A DNA stretch of 64,000 nt from Casuarina equisetifolia (GCA_028551475.1 CM052356.1:444001-508000); one strand, 5' to 3'; shown: positions 47,641-59,110, numbered from the stretch's first letter. Numbers and translations: made by a program. The notes: generated from the letters alone by a model not told the origin.

Positions 47641-49340
47641 TCAGCTAAGAAACGGGCTGTGAGTTCTGAGGGATTTACGTCGGATGAAGACGGAGTAAAA
47701 CAAGGTGTTCTTATAGGGAGTTGTTCTTCATGCGGTAAAGGTTGGTTTGATCGCCACGCTAGGATCCTGCTCTTCCCTGCCTGGCGAAGGGTCAACTGGT
47801 GCAAGCAGGGAGCGAGGCTGCGGGGGCTCCACGTTCCACTCCCTACTTGCGGTAGAGTGCTGACTTGCCAAGCCTATTGGTGGGGCGCGAAGGGTAGGTA
47901 ACTGACCATGTGGGTTTTTTAGCTCAATACTTCTTTCATGCAGCAGCTAAATCTGAAGACGCCTTCTAAATTACCTAATTACTATCCTGCTTTTTCGTTA
48001 AATTTCAAATCAAACCCTACAACCATTTTTTTTTTAAATAGGAGCAGTGCCCTTGCCATTTACATAAACCCGATAAACAGATATAAAAATTCATTAAAAT
48101 AAAAACATAATCAACTAGTATAAACACATAATCGTTAATGAAAAATAAAATACTACATTGATTAAAACTTAGCATAAAACAAAATTAATTTTTCAAAGAA
48201 GTCTATAATGCTCTAGGTGTAATTGATCTCATGAAATTTTCCTGCATCAACTTAGTAAAGAATCGAGAATTATAAAAATGTACTATCCCATTATTGAGTG
48301 TCTAAAATTAGCTAACCCTGTAATTTTTTAATTATGCTAATTACAATTGCGAGTTTTCACATGGTTCTAGAATAGACATCATTGTTCGCATTCCACCAGC
48401 TTTTCCAATTAAACTTCTATAAATTTCACTAATGTCCAAGAAATTTAAAAAATAAAAAATTCATGTTGACGTAAAAGGAAAGAAAGGAGCGAAGAGTATC
48501 ATTGTGAGGTGGCAGACGACTATAGATGGGCAAGACGATACCTAGTGAGAGCAATAACTATAACTACTTTTGTTGCTTTTTTTTATAATACTTTTTCCTT
48601 CATGGTATATAATTAGAGTACGGACAAGTAAATCTAGCTGTGGATCAAATTAATACTTTCATAAAGTGATTTGATAATGGGTTTAAACGACACGGTTGCT
48701 TTAATAATTTTCCTTTCTTTTCTTAAATTTTATATAATCTTAGTGCCTTATGTGTCTCGTTTTGCAAAACGTTTTACTATCATTTAAAAGTTCATAGAGT
48801 TGATGAAATGTATCAATCCATATCCAATGTCTTCAATGCTCGGAAATATAATACTATATCAGTCAATTTTAGATTTTTAATTATCTCTCGTAACTACATA
48901 ACTTTCTTCAAAGAAAGAGATGAAGGTAATAAAATGTTTACAATGCAATAATAGTCTAGTGTATGCGAAGAAGAAAAAAAATTTCAAAACTGAACCATTG
49001 ACGGGACATATATAATCCCAACGATCAAATGATGGAATGAATAACTTGTGTTGACTGTTGTGTGTTTATGGGAATTGACGTATGAGTCTGATCTTCAAGA
49101 ATTAAATAGGGAATCATGCGATGCAGTCCCTACAAATATTATCGTAGCTTTGCCACCATCGAGAGTTTAGATCTAAACTCCATATTTTATGAAGAAAATA
49201 GTTTTTAATTTGTAAAGTATTTGCAAAAGTTGCACAAGTCTTTAGATTTTCCCTTGTGTAGGCCAAAATTGTATTGTCTGATGGGCTCTGGAAGTTGTGC
49301 GTGCTCTCTAGGCCTGGTGAGCTTCTTATTACATGAGAAG
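47640..49340 (+). repeat. Low-copy repeat unit, copy ii
   Basis: Landmarks are GGATTTACGTCGGATGAAG, GTGAGGTGGCAGACGACTAT, GGTATATAATTAGAGTACGG, a CCCTACAAATATTATCG block and GATGGGCTCTGGAAGTTG. The end (49120-49340) is shared with 50715-51050 and 61145-61500. It leads into a CIP1-like fragment. Confidence 0.65.
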
Positions 49341-49379
49341 CAAGAGGCTTAGTTGATGCCAGGTTATTGCCTTTTTATG

Positions 49380-49665
49380 GCTCAGTTACAAAAGGTTCTC
49401 AAGGACAATAAGTTGAAGGAGAAGAAAGCAGGGCTAGAGGCTGAAATTGTTGAAGTGGAGAAAACGATAAACACAGTAAACCAAAGCTGTTTCAGACTCA
49501 GTCACTGGTCATGGGGAAAACAACAAAAACCCATCGGAAAGGTGCCGGCGCCTCGCTTATTAATTGAAGAAAAAATATCCATCAAAGATCAAAGAGGAAG
49601 ACAAGCTGAAGAGCACAAACTACTTGAACAAACCAAAGATACTTTTCTCAGCAAATAGCAAATTT
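49380..49665 (+). pseudogene. CIP1-like coiled-coil gene, 3' fragment
   Basis: An open frame of about 100 codons carries acidic and basic coiled-coil sequence (LKEKKAGLEAEIVEVEKT). It matches 58890-59110, the last part of the relic at 57840. The 5' and central parts are absent. It is a truncated copy of the unit, not a complete gene. Confidence 0.6.
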
Positions 49666-49779
49666 TCAAAACGTAAAGTCGACAATCATTTATGATCCAT
49701 TGTTAAGAAAAATCACATAGGGCTACATTATTTTCTAACAATTCCTTTCTGTTTGTAACTTTTCATACACTCACTCTAG

Positions 49780-50125
49780 ATGCAGTACAAGTTTTCAGTT
49801 AATGATAATTTGGAATGATGACTGTTAATTAAATGGTGTTATTTTGCTGTATATTGTCATTACCCATTGGATCAAGGTCACGTACATATATAGCTTTGGC
49901 CTAATACCTTAGCTTTCTTGTACTAGGTTTTATTCTTTCTCTTATTCTATTTATTTTCATGTATCCTGAATAATTAGTGGACAAGTTTAAATCCTTATTT
50001 ATAGAGTAAAAAGTTCTATTTCAAGATTCATGATGACTCTTATTCTTTAAGAGTGACATTGCACAAGTTACCCACCTCCTTGGCATGAGGAGAAGAAAGA
50101 TATGGCTTCAACTTGTCGTCGTGAG
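49780..50125 (-). pseudogene. Lipid-transfer-protein gene, 3' fragment (interrupted)
   Basis: Positions 49780-49843 and 50066-50125 match the 3' UTR and the last codons of the gene at 54414 (plus-strand AAGATATGGCTTCAACTTGT). About 220 bp of AT-rich sequence separates the pieces, and the rest of the gene is missing. At 50125 the sequence switches straight into repeat-unit copy iii. Confidence 0.6.
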
Positions 50126-51316
50126 GTGGCAGACGACTATAGATGGGGAAGGCGATACCTAGTGAGAGCAATAACTATAACTATTTTTGCTTCTTTTTTG
50201 TTTAATATTTTTTTCCCTTCATGGTATATAATTAGAGTACGGACAAGTAAATCTAGTTGTGGATCAGATTAATACTTTCACAAATTGATTAGGTATTGGG
50301 TTTAAAATGACAAGGTCGCCTCAATAATTTTCCTTTTCTTTTTTTTTTTCTCGAATTCATTCAATCCCCAATCTTAGTGCCTTATGTATCTCCTTTGCAA
50401 AACGTTTTACTATCATTTAAAAGTTCATAGTGTTGATGAAATGTATCAGTCCATATCCAAGGTCTTCAATGCTTTGAAATCTAATGCCACATCAATCCAT
50501 TTTGGATTTTTAATTATCTGATGTAGTTAGATACCTTTCTTTAAAGAAATAGATTAAGGCAACAACATGTTTACGATGCAACAATGGTCCAGTGCATGCG
50601 TGGCCATTGACGGACAAATGTAACCCCTACGACTAAATGGGTGATGACTAAATGTGTTGACTGTTGTTTGTGGAGATGATGTATTGAGTTTGATCTTCAA
50701 GAATTAAATAGGGAATCATGAGTGCAGTCCCTATAAATATTGTCGTAGTTTTACTATCATTAAGAAGTTTAAATCAAATACTTTTAAGTCATATATCTCG
50801 TGATAATTTGTTCCAGAATTTATACTCTGTATTCTAAGAAGAATATAGTTTTTAATTTGAAAAGTATTTGCAAACGTTGCATAACCCTTTGGTCCATGAT
50901 TATCAGATTCATTTACCATTAGACTTTTCGATGGGTATGCCCAAATTGTATTGTATGATGGGCTTCGGAAGTTGTGCTTGCTCTCTAGGCCTGGTGGGTT
51001 TCTTATTACATGCGAAGGAAGAGGCTTTTTTTGATGTCAGATTGTAGCCTTGTTATGTAACAGTTGTAGGGAAAGCCCATTATCCAGTAAGAAGCTACAG
51101 GTATGACCCACCCGTTTGCGCATCTATTTGTGAAGGCTTCTCCTGGAATCCAACCTTGTGTACTCTATTCTCTTTACTAAGTTTGGGCTCGTACAGAGCC
51201 CTTTCTCATACTCATCTCATGGCTGGCTCTACATGACTCAAATTTCGTCTTCAGTTACTGTGACCTTTCACCTAAGGCCAGTTACGCGTTCTGCAACACA
51301 GAACAGTTAACACCTG
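50120..51316 (+). repeat. Low-copy repeat unit, copy iii
   Basis: Starts inside the unit at GTGAGGTGGCAGACGACTAT, fused to a lipid-transfer fragment, and runs to the leader of the CIP1-like relic (CATTATCCAGTAAGAAGC at about 51080, shared with 61460). Confidence 0.6.
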
Positions 51317-53100
51317 TGAAGCATGACCCAGAAGAAAACTCCAAAAAAGAACCACTTGCTCAACTAATTGAGGATTTCCACAAACAGTAACAATCTCTCT
51401 ATACTCAATATTGATCAACTAATTAGCGATGGCATTAAGCAATAACTTGAAATGGCACATCAGGAAGTTACAGATCTGAGGAGGAAGTGAACAGCTGCTG
51501 GTGAAGAGAAAGAAGCTTCGGATTTGGAACATTCTGCAGCTTTGAACAGGATACAAGAAGCAGACAAAGCTGAAGCTGATATGAAGGCTGAAGGGGAAAG
51601 GCTAAATGTTGAAACTTTGATACTCATGGCTGAAAATAGTGTTCTGAGTGAAAAATTGGAGACTGCTGGTAAGATAGAAGAAGAACAGACTGCAGACAAA
51701 CATAATTTGATCTCAGAGAAAGCAGCTAGTATCAAAAAGGATTGAAGAGGGTGTAAAAATTAGAGAAGGCTTGAACACCTTCGTTGATCAGCTGAAAGAT
51801 GAAAAAATAAACCTAGAGAAAGAACTAGAAGCGTGATAGGTGAAGCTTCCAATATGAAGCAGCAGCTGGATTCGGCAGAGCAGCGAGTTTCAGAAGCTCT
51901 GCAAGTTTCAGAATTAAGCCAAAATCTGAAGAGTTCCAAGGAAAAGAACGAATTTTTAAGTTTTCAAATTTCTGAAGTCTCAAATGATACTCCGCAGGCA
52001 CAAAACAGGACCCAGGAATTCATGGCTGAACAGAGCCAGTTCAAGTAGAAATTGGGTGAGAGGAAAGAAAACTTTCAAATCTCCAGGATACGCTTGAGGT
52101 GCATGACAATGAATCATCTGCTCGAATAAATAGTTTGGAGTCACAATTACGACATCTGAAACAGGAGCTAGAATAGTTGCAAACCCAGAAATAGATACCA
52201 AAGCACAGATTGAGATTAAAGAAAATGAACACAATATTAGGCAGCAACTCCTACTTGCTGAAGAGGAAATTTCGAATTTAAGCCGCTCTGGAAGCCACTG
52301 AGGAAAAGAATAAATCTCTAAGCTTGAAACTCCCAGAGATTTCAAATGAGGTTCTGCAGGCTCATAAAGCGATAGAAGAACTCAAGGCTGAATCAATCCA
52401 GTTAAAAGACAATTTTATGGGGAGAGAAAGGGAATTTTGAACTCTTGCTGAGAGTCATAGGGTGCAAAGGAACGAATTCTTGGCTCGAACAAAGGAATTG
52501 GCGGTAAGTAGCAGGCCTGGAAGTAGAGCTGGACTTGTCACGAAATGAGAAAAGAGATTTGGAAATGCAGTTAAGAGAGTAAAGCAACTGAAGCAGAAAC
52601 ACTGAGAGAGGAGAATATAGAAATGCAAGCTCAGGAGAGAGAACAACCAAATTCAGCTCTCGTAAAGAAACTTGATGACAAGGAGAGGGAATCATCGTTT
52701 AAAATTGCAGAGTTGACAGATCAGATCAACAAGCTGCTAGCGGACTTAGAGTCTTTACACATTCATAAAAGTGAACTAGAAGAACAGATTGTGCATAGAG
52801 GTGATGAAGCCTCATCTCAAGTTAAGGTCTACACGGGAAGAAAGGTGAAATGGAAGCTCTCAAAGAGGGGATTGTAAGCAAGAGTGCGGAAAAACAGAGA
52901 CTTCTGCAAGAAAAAGAAAGTTCAGTGACGCGAGTGAAAACTCTCGAATCAGAAGCGGACTCTATCCACAAACAGATAGAGGTAAACCAAACATTCTTCT
53001 TCCTACAGAAACCAGCGATGCTGTTAAACCAAAACTTATTAATTGAAGAAACAACATCCATCAAAGATCAAAGAGGAAGACAAGCTGCAGAGCACAAACT
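51317..53100 (+). pseudogene. CIP1-like coiled-coil gene, relic A
   Basis: Readable segments in three frames match long coiled-coil proteins of the COP1-INTERACTIVE PROTEIN 1 type: KKEPLAQLIEDFHK, RVSEALQVSELSQNLKSS, NEFLSFQISEVSND, FKIAELTDQINKLLADLESL and SELEEQIVHRGDEASSQVK. CIP1 itself is a cytoskeleton-associated protein of well over 1000 residues linked to light and ABA signalling. Here, stops (51388, 52046) and many frameshifts break the frame. It is convergent with the lipid-transfer gene at 54414 and has a paralogue at 57840. Assignment to CIP1 rests on recognition of the repeats and of the N-terminal EF-YQSLY motif. Confidence 0.7.
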
Positions 53101-54060
53101 ACATTTATGGATGTTTTACCATACAAATCAAAGATAATTTTCTCTCACTACACTTTGTTGTTACTGTATAAATATGAGTGCAGAAGCAATTGTAAGATCT
53201 GTGAAAAAGCAATAGGAATCAAGGTCACTAGTTTCAATACTTGTTTAGATGGTGCCATCTCAGTCTCTTCTCATGGTCCCTGTGCTTCACGCATGTCTCA
53301 ACTCTATACCTCATATAAAGTTCTAGCCTTCTTGCCACCAGAACCAAGTAATTAATAGCTTCAAAAAAATGTCCCACTTAAGAACGAAAACACGCTCGTC
53401 CCTGCATCTCTCCCGGAAAGCCTAACCCTCACATGGAACAGAGCACTCTTACACGTCCTCTGACCAAGCTGTTGACTAACTCACTACTCCGCAGCTTCAT
53501 TCCCAAGGGAAGCACCTGCCTTTATCTCTCTAGCAAACGTTTACTGAGAGACCCAACGGACGCACATCCCTGCAACCCTCTTACCTTAACGTAGAAAACC
53601 ATGCCCTGTAAGAGCAGAGATGGCTGACTCTCCAGACTGTCATGGTCTCGAACATTCCTCAGACCCTACCTCACGGAGGAAGCGGACACAAAAATCTTCT
53701 GAAACAATAGCTTCATTTAATGTTTCCTTCACTCTTGATTACTCTTTCTCGCCTATATGTATTCAGCTAAGTTCCGTTCTGTGTAATTTAAGCTACTTAC
53801 CTTCAAATCAAATGAATGTTCTTCCTATGCCTTCTGCCATTTCTCTGTAAAGTTCAGGCAGGGCGTTCAGACCTGTCCGATTATGCAAGTTTTCTTGCAT
53901 CTTGTTTTCAAGTTTTCAGCTTTTACACGATTTTCTTCACCACTACCCATGACATTGAAAGATACCTAAACATTATTTACCCTTGCAGACCAGGGGCTGC
54001 CCTTACTGCCAAGGGCTATGCACATCTGTTTCTAAATACAAGGAATTGAGTAGCCATGGT
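53101..54060. other. About 0.9-kb insertion of unknown origin
   Basis: The paralogous unit at 59110 passes directly from the coiled-coil relic to the lipid-transfer 3' flank, so this stretch is an insertion. It is less AT-rich and has short open frames (53107-53355, 53620-53850, 53816-54049), but I recognise no domain, LTR pair or poly-A tail. A solo LTR is possible. Confidence 0.4.
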
Positions 54061-54413
54061 TGTAAAACAATGAATTGATTTATATTACTTCATAATCTCT
54101 CTCCCTCTCTCTCTCCCCACCCTTTCTTCGCCTTCAAAGCAAAACTAACAGTACCTATCAAATTGAATACTTCTGGCCACAAGTTTGATCAATAATCAAA
54201 TGAAGCAGCGACACGTTTCCAATATATTGTTAGCGACTAACAAGATCAGATGATATGGGGTGGAAGAACTGCAAATAGCAGATCTCAAAACATAAAAAGG
54301 ACAATAATCGATGACCCATTGTTAAGACGTATCATATAGGGCCACATCATTCCCTCTGTTTTTATCCTCTCTGTATCCAGATCCAGTATGAATGCAGTAC
54401 AAGTTTCGAAGAA

Positions 54414-54764
54414 CTAATGACAATTTGGAATGTTGACATTGCATATCAAACCCACCTTCTTCGCACGAGAAGTACAAAGATACGGCTTCAACTTGTCATT
54501 GTGGACGTAGAGCCACAGGCAAGGTCTCTGCTTCTGTAAAGTTCCGCAGCAACTGGCCGAGGGCGGCTTGGTTGAATTAAGGAAGGGGATGCAAGAAAGT
54601 ATAGACACCTGGTTGCACACCGTCGTCGTGTTAGATGGCTGCGTTGTTGCATTGAGGGAAGACGGGGAAGTATGGACCTTGCGTCCGTTGGCCACCATCG
54701 CCCCCGCCAGAAAAGCTGCCACCGCCACAGCGATCCAGACAGCAGTATGCGTTCCTTTCTTCAT
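54414..54764 (-). CDS. Type-2 lipid-transfer-like protein (116 aa), variant cysteine pattern
   Basis: A signal or membrane segment (about 8-26) is followed by a Ser/Thr-rich spacer and a C-terminal cysteine module. Cysteines are at 50, 58, 72, 73, 82, 97, 108 and 115. Spacings C-X7-C-X13-CC-X8-C and X6 before the last Cys equal the nsLTP2 pattern, and PNC near the end fits too. The family's CXC motif, however, reads CLW (Trp84), and an extra Cys sits at 97. nsLTP2 proteins bind lipids in the apoplast through a four-disulfide fold. The stop and length equal the paralogue at 59282. The start is the Met before KKGTH, shared by both copies. It is convergent with the CIP1-like relic A. Confidence 0.8.
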   Translation of the reverse strand: MKKGTHTAVWIAVAVAAFLAGAMVANGRKVHTSPSSLNATTQPSNTTTVCNQVSILSCIPFLNSTKPPSASCCGTLQKQRPCLWLYVHNDKLKPYLCTSRAKKVGLICNVNIPNCH

Positions 54765-54791
54765 CCTGAACTTCGTTACCTGAAAGCCGAA

Positions 54792-54866
54792 AGGGAGAAA
54801 CCAGAGACTGAACTGCCAATTTGGGAATCACTGAAGTTCCGCTCGTTGCATATAACAACTCAAACG
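54792..54866. repeat. 75-bp direct repeat flanking the TRIM element, left
   Basis: Matches 55570-55643 (CACTG-AGTTCCGCTC and AACAACTCAAACG). The paralogous lipid-transfer leader at 59652-59740 has a single copy, so the block was duplicated together with the insertion. Confidence 0.7.
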
Positions 54867-54867
54867 A

Positions 54868-55569
54868 AGAGTCTGGCCTTAAAAGCTTCCGTTAACAACC
54901 TACTATTGTACAGTTATGTATTTTAATTAGGCCCTTTAATTTTTAATATGGTATCAGAGCCGGCCCTGTGTCCTGCCTACCTTGGTATGGTCCCTCTAGA
55001 CTAGTCCCACTTCTCACCGCGTCTAACGTGAGACTGCAGGGGAGTGTTGGAGGATTAAAATATCTAGTCCCACATTCGGTAAGGCAACCGGAAAACCTGG
55101 CCTTATAAGCTTCCGTTAGCAACCTACTATTATACAGTTCTGTGTTTTAGTTGGGCCTTACAATTTCTAATATAGTATCAGAGCCGGTCCCACAGCACAT
55201 AGTTAACCTAACAGAACCAATTAATTTGTGTATTAAATTACAAATTGAAAGAAATCGTGAATATCATATAAAAACACCAAATAACTGTCAAGACAGAAGT
55301 TACCTATAGACGCTGTATTCATGCCCGTTCGAAATGCAAACCATAGTATTCATTCTTATGTAAATGGGAATGAAAAAAAAGAGATACTTTTTCTAGAAAT
55401 ATGGACAAATGGAAGTTTAACTCCAAAAGAAGCACTGGAGAGTGTTGGAGGATTAAAATATTCAGTCTCACATTGGATAAGGTCACAGGAGAGCCTGACC
55501 TTATAAGCTTCCGTTAACAACTCATTATTGCACAATTTTGTATTTTAGTTGGCCCTTTAATTTCTAATA
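54868..55569 (+). mobile_element. TRIM-like element with three LTR copies
   Basis: LTR copies are 54868-54948 (5'-truncated), 55045-55172 and 55443-55569. Each complete copy starts TGTTGGAGGATTAAAATAT and ends near TTTCTAATA. Primer-binding sites follow the first two: TGGTATCAGAGCC at 54949 and TAGTATCAGAGCC at 55173. The first internal region is only about 80 bp and non-coding, which is the hallmark of terminal-repeat retrotransposons in miniature. Such elements depend on other elements' enzymes. The second internal region carries plastid-derived sequence. Confidence 0.8.
55232..55436 (+). pseudogene. rpoA: Plastid rpoA fragment in nuclear DNA
   Basis: The translated sequence has LQIERNREY and then, after a one-base deletion near 55302, [15 protein letters not shown] and [16 protein letters not shown]. 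These are signature stretches of the chloroplast RNA polymerase alpha subunit N-terminal domain. About 68 codons are present, both ends are cut, and the fragment has a frameshift. It lies between the primer-binding site of the second TRIM LTR and the third LTR, so the plastid DNA is inside the retroelement. It encodes no functional protein. Confidence 0.85.
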
Positions 55570-55643
55570 GGAAAAAACCAAAGACTGAACAGCCAATTTG
55601 AGAATCACTGGAGTTCCGCTCTTTGCAGATAACAACTCAAACG
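55570..55643. repeat. 75-bp direct repeat flanking the TRIM element, right
   Basis: Second copy of 54792-54866, with several substitutions. It continues into the normal upstream flank (GGCAGGATTTCATGGG against 59738 GGCAGGGTTTGAAGGG). Confidence 0.7.
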
Positions 55644-55849
55644 GCAATAGGCAGGATTTCATGGGCTCCCGGTAATCCAGTCATACCACGACGCACACCG
55701 GAGGTGAGGCGTGGGGACCAAAATAAAAATGCCGAATCAACTGAAAACGATTGATTTTGTAAGCATAATATCTTTTCACGTCACTATCCAATGATCGCAG
55801 AGGCGTTCCTGCTGCTTTCCACCTCATCAGGAACAGGTGGCATAAAGGG

Positions 55850-56060
55850 CAACTAGCAACGTGGCTTCATTTTGCTCGGCGCGGTTTCATGCAACAACTG
55901 AGAAGATGGAATTTTCCTTTTAGATTATCTAATTGTTATCCTGGTTTTTCATTGAATTTCAAATCAAACCTTACAATTTTTTATTTATGCTAATTTCAAC
56001 CAGGAATTTTCAATAAAATTCCTATAAATTTCACTTGTGTCCAAAAAAATTAAAAGAAAT
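55850..56060 (+). repeat. Low-copy repeat unit, partial copy
   Basis: Contains ACGTGGCTTCATTTTGCTCG, TTTCATGCAACAACT and CTATAAATTTCACTTGTGTC, as in 56570-56790. Unshared AT-rich sequence follows to 56420 with no recognised gene. Confidence 0.6.
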
Positions 56061-56420
56061 ACAAAAACAAAAAATTTATACGAAAAGAAAAAGAAAGAGA
56101 CTCTATATAAGTTTAAGTTTTAATTCAAAGACTAATTTTATTAAGAAAAAAATAATCCTTTATAAGTATTAAGATTTCCTTACTTCTATTTAATGTGGAA
56201 CAAATGTCATTAACCCTCTTTGTTGAAATGGGCTCTCCATTGGACTCATGACATTTTTTTTCACTCAAATTCATATAGCTTTTCACATGGCCATGTTCCC
56301 TTGACGTGATTACCCCCTTGGCAAGCTTTGGGGTCCCCTCACCTATACATTTCCAAGCATTTGGGATTGATACTAGGTTGAAGTAAGGTGACTTCGATGA
56401 TCTTCCCAGGCAAAGAGAGC

Positions 56421-57790
56421 TAGAAACGAGCTGTGAGTTTGAGAGATTTGCGTCGGATGAAGAGGGAGTAAAATCTCTTCCTGATGCGGTAAGGTCTGTT
56501 TCGTTGCCACGCTCTGATCCTGCTCTGCACTGCCCAGCGAGGAGAGGTGACTTGCCCAGCCTATTGGTGGGTAACTAGCCACGTGGCTTTCTTTTGCTCG
56601 ACGCAACTTTCATGCAACAACTAAATTTGAAGCCGACCTTCTAGATTACCTAATTATTATCCTGTTTTTTCATTAATTTCAAATCAAACACTTACAATTG
56701 TGTAATTGTGCTAATTACAATACCGAATTATTATTAGCATTCCATCTGTTTTTCCAATAAAACTTCTATAAATTTCACTAGTGTCCAAAACATTTTGAGA
56801 ATATAAAAATAATTTAGACGTAAAAGGAGAGCAAGGAGCTAAGCTATCGTTGTGAGGTGGCAGGCGATTATAGTTTGGGATTGTCTTCCCGTGATTAACT
56901 CCTAAATATATGGAGTGAGAGAAATAATTATAACTAACTTTGTTGCTTTTTTCTTGCTTAATACTTTTTCCTTCGTGGTATATAATTAAAGCATAGACGA
57001 GACAATTTAGTTGTGCATCAGTTTAATACTTGCATAAAGTGATTTGATATTGGGGTTAAAACTATACGGAGCTTTGATAATTTTCTTTTCTTTTTCATGG
57101 TTTTACATGTTTCATTCAATGTCCAATCTTAGTGCCTTATGTGTCCCATGTTGCAAAACGTTTTACTATCATTTAAAAGTTGATAGAGTCGATGAAATGT
57201 AGCGATCCCCATCCAAAGTTTGACCAAACTGTTATTAGTGAATTTTTCCCATATGAAACTCAAATAATTTGTTTAAATGAATTTACCTACTTTCCTTTGA
57301 ATTCTTGTTTTATCATAATTTGTGCTTGTGGGTTGTAACATCTGAAATTTACAAGATGAGAATGCTAGAAGTAAGCAGAGTTATGTTAAACGTTTATTGA
57401 TAGTAAATGCACTTTTTTTGATTAAAACGTTTTTTCACTAACAGGCTTTGTCGTGTTTAACTGCCTCATCCATTTGGTATTTTATCTTATAAATCAACTT
57501 ACATTCAATTGATTTACGAATAAGCAGTAAATTGATGCTCTTCCATGCTCTTCCATGTGCGATTTATGTATAAGCATTAAATTGGATCTTTAATTATCTA
57601 TTGATAGTTACAAACCTCTCCTTAAAGAAAGAGATGGAAGTAATGAAATGTGTACAGTGCAGTAATGTGTATGTGAGGAAGAAATAGGATAGCAAACGGA
57701 ACCGTTGATGGGACATACGTAATCCATATGACCAAATGGGTGGATGAATAGCATGTGTTGAGTGTTAGTGGGAGATGATGTATGAGGTGG
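56421..57790 (+). repeat. Low-copy repeat unit, copy iv (uninterrupted reference)
   Basis: The least interrupted copy. It matches copy i on both sides of each transposon and leads directly into the CIP1-like relic B. The end (57600-57790) matches 48890-49110, 50510-50700 and 61010-61150. Confidence 0.65.
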
Positions 57791-57839
57791 GAGTATTGTG
57801 AACACGAAACATTAAAAATTAAGTTCCCTGATTTTGCAG

Positions 57840-59110
57840 AAATCGATGGCAAGGTGGAAAGGATTTTGAAGCCTATCAAGCATGAAGATTTTGAAGCTTA
57901 TAAAAAAGAACCACTTGCTCAACTAATTGAGGATTTCCACAAACGGTATCAATCTCTCTATGCTCGATATGATCATCTAGCAGGAAAGCTGAGGAAAAAA
58001 CAATTCATGACACACAAGGAAAGGAAAATTCTTCATCTAGCTTAGGGTCAGATTCAGACTATTTGCCAAAGGAAAATGACGCTAAAAGCTGAAAATTGGA
58101 GTGCGAATATCAGAAATTAGTGATGGCATTAAGCAAGAACTTGAAATAGCACGTGTCGAAGTTCTAGATCTGAAGGGGAAGTTGACAGCTGCTGGTTAGG
58201 GATAGAAGCTTTGGATTTGGAATATTCTGCAGCTTTGAACAGGATACAAGAAGCAGCTAATGCCGAAGCAGATATGAAGACTGAAGGTGAAAGGTTGGAA
58301 TGTTGAAAAATTGGAACTTACGGCTGGGAATAGTGTTCTGAGTGAAAACGGGAGACTGCTGGTAACTGGTTGCAGAGAAACACAATTTGGTCTTAGAGAA
58401 AGAAACTGCTATCAGAAGGAGAAAAAAAAAATAAGAGAAGGCTTAAGAGCAGCATGGTTGATCAGCTGAAAGCTGAAAAAATAGACTCAAAGAAAGAACT
58501 AGAAGCGGTTAGAGTTGAAGTTTCCAATATGAAACGGCAACGGGATTCGGCAGAGCAGCAAGTTTCAGAACTAAGCCAAAATCTGAGAAGTTCCGAGGGA
58601 AAGAACGAATTTTCAAGTCAAGGCCTACATGGGAAGAAAAGTGAAATGGAATCACGACTTGAGAAAAAAAACTCTTGAAAGTTCCGAAAACCTGATTCAG
58701 ATAGAAACTGATGCGTTTCGTCTCCCGCATCAGAAACTCACAAAGAGAGGAGGGGAAGCAAGAGTGCGAAAAAACAGAGACTTCTGCAAGTAAAAGAAAG
58801 TTTAATGGCGCGAGTGAAAGCTCTCGAATCGGAGATGGACTCTATCCGCAACCAGAAAGCGACAAGGTTCTCAAGAATGATAGCTAAAGGAGAGGAGGAG
58901 AAAGCAGGGCCAGAGGCTAAAATTTTTGAAGCGGAGAAAACGACAACAGATGGAGGTAAAGGAAACATTCTTCCTCCTACGAAAAGCAGCGATGCTGTAA
59001 ACCAAAGCTGTTTCAGCCTCAGTCACCGGTCATAGAGAGAACAAGAAAAACCCATCGGAAACAACATCCATCAAAGACCAAAGGGGAAGACAGGTTGAAG
59101 AGCACAAACA
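57840..59110 (+). pseudogene. CIP1-like coiled-coil gene, relic B
   Basis: An acceptor-like TTTTGCAG precedes an exon reading AEIDGKVERILKPIKHEDF and then LIEDFHKRYQSLYARYDHL and GKLRKK. This matches the N-terminal KIP1/NAB-like region of CIP1. Coiled-coil pieces follow (VSELSQNLRSSEGKNEFSS, ARVKALESEMDSI) in shifting frames, with stops at 58043 and later. It is shorter in the middle than relic A. It ends next to the convergent lipid-transfer gene at 59282. Confidence 0.75.

Larger units (their letters stand above)
44668..48840 (+). repeat. Segmental duplication, copy B, right arm
   Basis: Colinear with 12591-15905 and then with the interrupted repeat unit up to about 24915. The solo LTR, copia element and LINE of copy A are absent. 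Clearly diverged by substitutions and indels. Confidence 0.8.
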
